Source of the DNA: 2-01-FULL-39-33 sp964361645
GTDB lineage: Bacteria; Patescibacteriota; Patescibacteriia; 2-01-FULL-39-33
Reading direction: 5' to 3'
NCBI GenBank assembly: GCA_964361645.1
Contig: CAYIBK010000021.1
Span: 1 to 19,875 of the forward strand
DNA: 19,875 nucleotides
Part shown: one piece after another, positions 14,987 to 19,875 of the stretch
Position numbering within the stretch: position 1 is the stretch's first letter
Layout: every line of letters begins with the position of its first letter
The notes under the pieces: generated by a model
Databases searched by the model: none
What the model saw: the letters and a program-made list of their open reading frames with translations, nothing else
Told to the model about the DNA's origin: nothing
Program-made: the position numbers and the translations under genes

Positions 14987-16232
14987 TATATCATTACCCA
15001 TACAATTAGCTTGGAAATCATTATTCCTTCATAAGGCTAGGACATTTTTAACCGTTTTAGGAATTATTATTGGTATTTCGGCAGTCATTATAGTTATGTC
15101 GGCCGGGGAAAGTATCAAGGGTTTAGTTTTGGGAGAATTTGAATCATTTGGCAGTGATTATATACAAATTGAAGTCAAAGTTCCTACGGCTAAGAAGAAT
15201 TCTGCCGCCAATGCTGGGGGAATAGTGATGGGCATACAAATAACAACTTTAAAAAATAAAGATGCGGAAGATATTGGTAAGCTTAGTAATATAAAAGCCG
15301 CTGGTGGGGGAGTTATGGGTCAAACTGTGGTTTCTTATTTGAGTGAAAATAAAACCATCAACTACATGGGTAGTTCCAATATTATTTTAAGTATTATGGG
15401 GATTGATATAGCCAGTGGACAATCTTATACCGATGAAGAAGATGCTCAATTAGCTAAGGTGGTGGTTTTAGGTTCTGGTGTGGCTGAAGAATTATTTGGT
15501 AATAATGATCCAGTCGGCCAAAATGTTAAATTAGGTAAAACCAGTTTTAGAGTTGTGGGAGTAGCTAAAGAAAAAGGCCAGGGTTTTGGCTTTAATTATG
15601 ATGAAATGGTTTATGTGCCACTTCAAACTTCGCAAAAACTTTTACTGGGCATTGATTATTTAATGTTTATCACCACTAAAGTAAAGGATACAAACATGAT
15701 GGAAGCTACCGCTAGTGAAATAGAAGATTTGATGCGACAAAATCATGATATTACTAATTCCAAAGATGATGATTTTGCGGTTACCACCGCTACCGAAGCC
15801 ATAGATATGATTAACACAGTCTTTGGAGGCATGACTTTACTTTTGGTGGCTATAGCCGGGATATCACTGCTCGTTGGTGGAGTTGGTATTATGAATATTA
15901 TGTATGTTTCTGTTACCGAAAGAACATTTGAAATAGGGCTTAGAAAATCACTGGGAGCTAAGAAAAAACAAATCTTATGGCAATTTTTATGGGAAGCAAT
16001 AGTTGTTACTCTTTTTGGCGGTATGATAGGAATTATCATAGGTATAACTATAACTTTTTTAATAAGTTTTGTGGCTTCACAGCTTGGTTTTTCTTGGGAT
16101 TTTATTTTACCGCCGCAATCTGTTATAATAGCTTTTCTGTTTTCAACAATTGTGGGACTAATCTTTGGTTATTATCCAGCCAGACGCGCAGCTCTGATGG
16201 ATCCTATAGTCGCCCTAAGATATGAAAAATAA
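14979..16232 (+). CDS. MacB-type ABC permease 2 (FtsX fold)
   Basis: 417 residues with the same layout as permease 1: N-terminal TM with RTFLTVLGIIIGISAVI (21-37), MacB_PCD-type domain, then three C-terminal TM helices with GGVGIMNIMYVSVTERTFEI, GLRKSLGAKKKQI and the end YPARRAALMDPIVALRYEK. The two permeases are clearly paralogues, similar at the membrane helices and divergent in the outer domain (for example the Gly/Ala-rich insert PTAKKNSAANAGG here). They probably form a heterodimer with the ATPase at 12983. The start overlaps permease 1 by 8 bases and lacks an SD. It is followed by an AT-rich inverted repeat and T-run that may end the operon. Confidence 0.93.
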   Translation: MNNISLPIQLAWKSLFLHKARTFLTVLGIIIGISAVIIVMSAGESIKGLVLGEFESFGSDYIQIEVKVPTAKKNSAANAGGIVMGIQITTLKNKDAEDIGKLSNIKAAGGGVMGQTVVSYLSENKTINYMGSSNIILSIMGIDIASGQSYTDEEDAQLAKVVVLGSGVAEELFGNNDPVGQNVKLGKTSFRVVGVAKEKGQGFGFNYDEMVYVPLQTSQKLLLGIDYLMFITTKVKDTNMMEATASEIEDLMRQNHDITNSKDDDFAVTTATEAIDMINTVFGGMTLLLVAIAGISLLVGGVGIMNIMYVSVTERTFEIGLRKSLGAKKKQILWQFLWEAIVVTLFGGMIGIIIGITITFLISFVASQLGFSWDFILPPQSVIIAFLFSTIVGLIFGYYPARRAALMDPIVALRYEK

Positions 16233-16241
16233 TGCACTAGT

Positions 16242-16337
16242 CTAAAGTTTAAAGTTAAAAGTTTGTAAAGTATTTATTAATAATAATTTAATAGACTTTA
16301 TAAACTTTATAGACTTTATAAACTTTATAACTTTTTT
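16242..16337 (+). repeat. AT-rich tandem and inverted repeat between ABC operon and rodA
   Basis: 16293-16328 is two exact copies of an 18-bp unit (AGACTTTATAAACTTTAT). The arm at 16251-16271 is nearly the reverse complement of 16313-16335, with one extra base and one G-U wobble, so RNA would form a stem of about 21 bp. It is followed by six T (16332-16337) that touch the rodA ATG. It may serve as a weak AT-type terminator for the ABC operon. Confidence 0.6.
16326..16331 (+). promoter_or_regulatory. Candidate -10 for leaderless rodA
   Basis: TATAAC ends exactly 6 nt before the ATG at 16338, so transcription would start at or next to the A of the ATG. There is no SD. No good -35 is seen, and the element lies in repeat-rich AT DNA. 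Confidence 0.4.
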
Positions 16338-17468
16338 ATGCTTCCAATACAAAATTTATCAATTTTTAAAAAAACCGATTGGTCGTTATTTATAGTTGTT
16401 TTTTTATTATCTGTTTTTGGTTTGGCGGCTATCTATAGTGTGGCCTTAGGCCAGGGTTTAGGTGAATTTTTAAATTTTAAAAAACAAATTATCTGGTTAA
16501 CCATGGGTTTAATTTCCATGTTTATTTTTTCCAATATCGATTACCATTATTTGCAAAAAATAAGCTGGTTGGGATATCTAATAAGTTTAATTTTATTAAT
16601 TTTAGTTTTAACTCCGCTTGGCTCTACAATTAGAGGAACACAGGGTTGGTTTTCATTTGGTTGGTTTCAATTTCAGCCAATTGAATTGGCTAAAATTTTC
16701 TTGATAATCATCTTAGCCGATATTTATTGCCATGTTTCTAGAACCATAAATCAATTTCGCCATTTATTTTTAATTGGTTTTATCGCCTTTATTCCCTTTA
16801 TCTTAGCTGTCATCCAGCCCGATTTTGGCTCGGCTATGGTTTTATTTTTTACTTGGTTGATTTCATTTTTTTTTATCACTAAAAATAAATGGCATATAGT
16901 TTTTGTTTTAATCTCTATAATTATATTATTTATTGTAGTTTGGTTTTTTGTTTTTGCTGATTATCAAAAAGATAGAATCAATAACTTTATTAATCCATCT
17001 TTAGATCCACTAGGTAGTGGTTATAATGTTAAACAATCAATTATTGCTGTTGGTGCTGGCAGATTTATGGGCCGGGGACTGGGTTTTGGTTCTCAAAGTC
17101 AATTAAAATTTATACCAGAAAGCCAAACTGATTTTATCTTTTCTGTGATTGCCGAGGAATTAGGCTTTGTGGGCGTGGTAATGATTTTAAGTTTTTTTCT
17201 TTTTTTGTTTTATCGGTTTTATAAAATAGCCTTACTGGCCCCGGATGATTTTGGCATGTTTTTATCAATACTAATAGCCATACTAATATTTATCCATGTA
17301 TTTATTAATATTGGCATGGGTATCGGCCTTATACCCGTTACTGGAATTTCTTTGCCCTTTGTTTCTTATGGCGGAAGTTTTGTAATAGTCATGCTGACTT
17401 TAATTGGTATAGTTATGAATGTTTACAAATCTAGCCTAATTTCCAGAAAAGGTAAATTTGATTTTTAG
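16338..17468 (+). CDS. rodA: RodA-type SEDS peptidoglycan glycosyltransferase
   Basis: 376 residues with about ten predicted TM helices. SEDS signatures: RGTQGWFSFGWFQFQPIE (99-116), QPDFGSA (160-166), PESQTDFIFSVIAEE (260-274) with Asp265, the conserved acidic residue of the large extracellular loop thought to be needed for polymerase activity, and IPVTGISLPFVSYGGS (332-347). RodA polymerises lipid II into glycan strands for cell elongation together with a class B PBP. RodA is preferred over FtsW because of the TDFIF context and length, but the two are close and no mreBCD, PBP2 or division gene is in the window to settle it. Translation probably lacks a leader: no SD, -10-like TATAAC 6 nt upstream. 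Confidence 0.88.
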   Translation: MLPIQNLSIFKKTDWSLFIVVFLLSVFGLAAIYSVALGQGLGEFLNFKKQIIWLTMGLISMFIFSNIDYHYLQKISWLGYLISLILLILVLTPLGSTIRGTQGWFSFGWFQFQPIELAKIFLIIILADIYCHVSRTINQFRHLFLIGFIAFIPFILAVIQPDFGSAMVLFFTWLISFFFITKNKWHIVFVLISIIILFIVVWFFVFADYQKDRINNFINPSLDPLGSGYNVKQSIIAVGAGRFMGRGLGFGSQSQLKFIPESQTDFIFSVIAEELGFVGVVMILSFFLFLFYRFYKIALLAPDDFGMFLSILIAILIFIHVFINIGMGIGLIPVTGISLPFVSYGGSFVIVMLTLIGIVMNVYKSSLISRKGKFDF

Positions 17469-17486
17469 TTCATTATTGTTTAAAAT
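17458..17486 (+). promoter_or_regulatory. Promoter giving a leaderless zinc-ribbon mRNA
   Basis: -35 TTGATT (17458-17463, inside the rodA 3' end), 17-bp spacer, -10 TAAAAT (17481-17486), then exactly 6 nt to the ATG at 17493. The predicted start site coincides with the ATG. Confidence 0.6.
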
Positions 17487-17492
17487 AAAGTT

Positions 17493-17843
17493 ATGAAAGA
17501 TATAATACCACCCAATATCAATAAACCATCTGAAGAGGGATTAAAAATGATTAGCCACTGCCCGGTTTGTCATTATAGTAATACCGCTATTGAAGCCAAG
17601 GTTTTGGAAGAGAGTGATAATGCCCATTTGGTTTATATAAAATGTAGAAGATGCCAATCAGCTGTTTTGGCTCTTTTTTCGAGTAATAGTTTTGGCATTA
17701 GTTCAATTGGTGTTATTACTGATTTTGACAGTTATGAGGTGGCCAAATTCAAAGAACTGCCCATGGTTAATAGTGATGATGTGTTGATTGTGCATAAACA
17801 TTTGGTGGAAAATGATGATTTTCTGGAATTATTAGTATCTTAA
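17493..17843 (+). CDS. Small zinc-ribbon protein of unknown function
   Basis: 116 residues. Two Cys pairs, CPVC (residues 23-26) and CRRC (51-54), form a typical zinc ribbon. After it, a strand-helix stretch with VITDFDSYEVAKFKELPMVNSDDVLIVHKHL leads to the C-terminus. Similar short proteins are common in CPR genomes from memory, with no assigned role. No SD; it probably starts on a leaderless transcript. No terminator is seen before the next promoter at 17894. Confidence 0.75.
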   Translation: MKDIIPPNINKPSEEGLKMISHCPVCHYSNTAIEAKVLEESDNAHLVYIKCRRCQSAVLALFSSNSFGISSIGVITDFDSYEVAKFKELPMVNSDDVLIVHKHLVENDDFLELLVS

Positions 17844-17893
17844 TTTTTTTCATTTCACTTTTATAGATAGTGTTGGTGGTTATTTTTTTGTTC

Positions 17894-17922
17894 TTGACTT
17901 TTATGGTGTTTTGGGTTAAAGT
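17894..17922 (+). promoter_or_regulatory. Promoter of rplY
   Basis: -35 TTGACT (17894-17899), 17-bp spacer, -10 TAAAGT (17917-17922). The start would be near 17929, giving a leader of about 28 nt that contains no SD. Confidence 0.65.
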
Positions 17923-17956
17923 CAATAAGTCTAAAAATTAAGTAATTTATTGAATT

Positions 17957-18619
17957 ATGACTCTTAAATTGAAAGCTGATCTTAGAAGTTTGATTGGCAA
18001 AAAAGCGCAAATAACAAGACAGGAAGGTAAAATTCCGGCTGTTGTTTATGGTCATGGACTAGAAAATAAAAATCTTGAATTAGATTATAATTCTTTTGAT
18101 AAGGTTTTTAAAGATGGCGGAGAAAGCACTATTATTGATTTAAATATTGATGGTGAGACGGTTAAGGTGATTGTTTCCGATGTGCAATATGATCCAGTCA
18201 AGAGTAGATATAGACATGTTGATTTTCATCAGATCAAAATGGATGAAGAAATTACAGCCAATGTTGAATTGAAATTTGTGGGCGAACCAAAGGCGGTTAA
18301 AGATTTGGGTGGTGTGCTTGTCCATAATATTAGCGAACTAGAAATCAAATGTTTGCCTGGAGACTTGGTGGGTGAAATTGAAGTTGATGTTTCTAAATTA
18401 AATACTTTTGATGATGTTGTAACTATCGCTGATTTGGTGATTTCCGATAAAATTGAAATCGTGGGACATGAACCAGGTGATGTGGTAGCTATAGTCTCTC
18501 GACCAAGAGAAGAAGAAAAAGAAGAGGTGGTAATTACCGAAGCAGCTACTGAAGCTGTAGTGGCTGAAGGCGAAGTTAAGAAAGAAGAAAATAAAGCCAA
18601 AGAATCAGAAACAAAATAA
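17957..18619 (+). CDS. rplY: Ribosomal protein bL25, CTC/TL5 two-domain form
   Basis: 220 residues. The N-terminal L25 domain (about 1-90) opens with LKADLRSLIGKKAQITRQEG and KIPAVVYGHG, and contains VIVSDVQYDPVKSRYRHVDFHQI, the 5S rRNA-binding domain pattern. The second TL5/CTC domain (about 95-182) holds LGGVLVHNISELEIKCLPGDL and related strands. A low-complexity acidic tail rich in Glu, Ala, Val and Lys fills about 183-220; such tails are frequent in CTC-type L25. It has its own promoter and no SD. The DUF3048 gene begins 3 bases after the stop, and a terminator-like hairpin lies inside that gene. Confidence 0.92.
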   Translation: MTLKLKADLRSLIGKKAQITRQEGKIPAVVYGHGLENKNLELDYNSFDKVFKDGGESTIIDLNIDGETVKVIVSDVQYDPVKSRYRHVDFHQIKMDEEITANVELKFVGEPKAVKDLGGVLVHNISELEIKCLPGDLVGEIEVDVSKLNTFDDVVTIADLVISDKIEIVGHEPGDVVAIVSRPREEEKEEVVITEAATEAVVAEGEVKKEENKAKESETK

Positions 18620-18621
18620 AC

Positions 18622-19656
18622 ATGACCAAATTGGTTAAGATTCAAATAAAAATAGCCGCTCTCCTTATTTTAGTGGGCGGCTTTTTTATTTTTTTTATTT
18701 ATTATCAAATTTCTCAGAATTCTGATAACCATACTTTAATTGATAATAATCAAAACGAGGAAATATTTTATAATAAACTTGATGGCACTAAAACTTCTAA
18801 AGAAAATCAAGACGTTTCTCCAATTGCCATAATAATTGAAAATCATGTTGATGCCCGGCCGCAATCAGGTCTTTCTAAAGCTAGAATAGTTTATGAAATT
18901 TTGACCGAATCAGATATTACTAGATTTTTAGCCATTTATGATCTATCGGAAAATTTGGAAAAAATTGGGCCAGTGCGATCGGCTCGTCCATATTTTATTG
19001 ATCTAGCTAGCGAATATAGAGCGATTTATGTTCATTCGGGTGGCAGTTCGGAGGCGTTAAATCGCTTAAGAAATGACGAGGTGGTTTTTAATCTTGATGA
19101 ATTTTTTGGTTATAATTCAGGTTATTTCTGGCGAGATGATAAAAGATATGCTCCTCATAATCTCTATACTTCATCTGAATTATTATCTCAAGCCAAAAAT
19201 AATTATGATATAGTAAAATTTTCAGATTTTACTTCTTGGAAATTTAAGGATGGTAAATCAGAATCTGTTCAAAATTATGATATAAAAATAAATTATTCAG
19301 AAGATACTTCATACCAAGTTATTTGGAAATATTTAAAGGATGTCAATCAGTATGAACGCTGGCAGAATAATAATAGGCATATTGATGATGACGGCAGTAT
19401 TATTGAAGCTGATAATATTATTATCCAATATGTCCAAACAAAAATATTAGATGAAATTGGCAGGAAAGATATTAAATTAATAGGTACTGGTAAATTAATT
19501 GTTTTTCGTGATGGGATTACTATAGAAGGTTCTTGGCAAAAAAAAGATGCTAGCTCCAGAACTATGTTTTATGATGAAGATAATAATGAAATTGAGTTAA
19601 ATAGGGGTAAGATTTGGATTGAGGTTGTGCCGACTGATATGGAAATATCTTATTAA
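18622..19656 (+). CDS. DUF3048 (YerB-like) membrane-anchored extracytoplasmic protein
   Basis: 344 residues. A basic N-terminus and one TM helix (about 10-28) without a lipobox Cys anchor it to the membrane. The rest lies outside: the N-terminal DUF3048 domain from about 65 with ARPQSGLSKA (78-87), YEILTESDITRFLAIY (91-106), GPVRSARPYF (116-125) and VHSGGS (137-142), then the C-terminal domain with VIWKYLKDVNQYERWQNN and a final IWIEVVPTD. YerB of Bacillus subtilis is a lipoprotein of the same family; its function is poorly known. In this lineage it may act in the envelope. There is no SD; it starts 3 bases after rplY and probably depends on read-through from it. Confidence 0.9.
   Translation: MTKLVKIQIKIAALLILVGGFFIFFIYYQISQNSDNHTLIDNNQNEEIFYNKLDGTKTSKENQDVSPIAIIIENHVDARPQSGLSKARIVYEILTESDITRFLAIYDLSENLEKIGPVRSARPYFIDLASEYRAIYVHSGGSSEALNRLRNDEVVFNLDEFFGYNSGYFWRDDKRYAPHNLYTSSELLSQAKNNYDIVKFSDFTSWKFKDGKSESVQNYDIKINYSEDTSYQVIWKYLKDVNQYERWQNNNRHIDDDGSIIEADNIIIQYVQTKILDEIGRKDIKLIGTGKLIVFRDGITIEGSWQKKDASSRTMFYDEDNNEIELNRGKIWIEVVPTDMEISY
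18654..18687 (+). terminator. Terminator-like hairpin inside the DUF3048 coding start
   Basis: AGCCGCTC (18654-18661) pairs with GGGCGGCT (18675-18682) over 8 bp with one G-U wobble around a 13-nt loop, followed by six T (18682-18687), an A and more T. It lies 32 bp into the DUF3048 gene and 34 bp after the rplY stop, the usual place for the rplY terminator. Confidence 0.6.
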
Positions 19657-19684
19657 TTTTTAAATTATATATTATACATATGAT

Positions 19685-19710
19685 GTTCGTATGATGTACG
19701 AACTTTTTTT
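19685..19710 (+). terminator. Intrinsic terminator after DUF3048 gene
   Basis: GTTCGTA (19685-19691), loop TGATG, TACGAAC (19697-19703), followed by seven T (19704-19710). A perfect 7-bp stem. Confidence 0.88.
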
Positions 19711-19753
19711 ATTTAATATTTCTCCTTGTTATTTTTGTATTATTAGACATCCT

Positions 19754-19827
19754 TTCGCCACCTTTTTTACCCGCCTGCCAACGCCTGAAGCCGTAGGCAA
19801 TGGCGGGCAGGGAAAAAAGCTGGCAGT
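19754..19827. repeat. GC-rich imperfect palindromic element
   Basis: CCCGCCTGCCA (19770-19780) is nearly complementary to TGGCGGGCAGGG (19801-19812), with a one-base bulge and one wobble. Inside, GCCT pairs with AGGC. Outside, a T-run before the left arm faces an A-run after the right arm, and GCCACC/GCTGGC continue the symmetry. It has the look of a REP- or MITE-like intergenic repeat. No gene is visible from 19711 to the window end. Confidence 0.5.
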
Positions 19828-19875
19828 AAAAAATCGCAGCTGGTGAAATAATTTTTAAAAACAAGCCTAAAATTA

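Noticed and set aside
16293..16328. Tandem 18-bp repeat as replication-origin iterons
   Set aside because: Only two copies, no DnaA-box-like TTATCCACA and no replication gene nearby.

Overview
The window looks like a piece of a metagenome-assembled genome from the Candidate Phyla Radiation (Patescibacteria, Parcubacteria-like). The reasons are the low GC, all genes on one strand, a 100-N scaffold gap, a Cys-rich zinc-ribbon protein of a type I remember from many CPR genomes, and the mix of RodA, a DUF3048 (YerB-like) protein, bL25 and stand-alone MacB-type ABC genes. Several genes end in TGA and nothing needs TGA to be read as an amino acid, so code 11 fits. The lineage is inference; there is no rRNA here.

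Layout. 1-723: 3' part of a zinc-ribbon protein. 724-1270: gene-free DNA with GC-rich palindromes, a terminator hairpin and a near-consensus promoter. 1271-9293: six tightly packed genes, the main point of interest. In order they are a long soluble coiled-coil protein, a 383-aa protein of unknown family, a AAA+ ATPase with a DD instead of DE Walker B, a protein resembling DUF6638, a small three-TM protein, and a 532-aa protein with three TMs and a large C-terminal domain. All six have strong Shine-Dalgarno (SD) sites. An intrinsic terminator lies between genes 1 and 2 and a second one ends the operon. I read this as one undescribed envelope-associated AAA+ machine; that is inference from operon structure.

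9378-11376: a DUF2090/IolC-type aldolase-like gene, then a roughly 150-bp intergenic element bounded by a 25-bp inverted repeat, then a nucleoside 2-deoxyribosyltransferase-like (DUF4406-like) gene with its own promoter. 11491-16232: an export or efflux operon with a MacA/HlyD-type membrane fusion protein (broken by the gap), a LolD/MacB-type ATPase and two tandem MacB-type permeases. 16233-16337: AT-rich repeats. 16338-17468: RodA. 17493-17843: small zinc-ribbon protein. 17957-18619: bL25 (CTC family). 18622-19656: DUF3048 membrane-anchored protein. 19657-19875: a terminator and a GC-rich palindromic element.

Two translation styles are visible. The six-gene operon and the gene at 10474 have textbook SD sites. 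Every other gene whose start can be seen has none, and some of these carry a -10-like hexamer exactly 6 nt before the ATG, as expected for leaderless transcripts. With the higher GC of the six-gene operon (highest in its first gene), this sets the operon apart from its surroundings.
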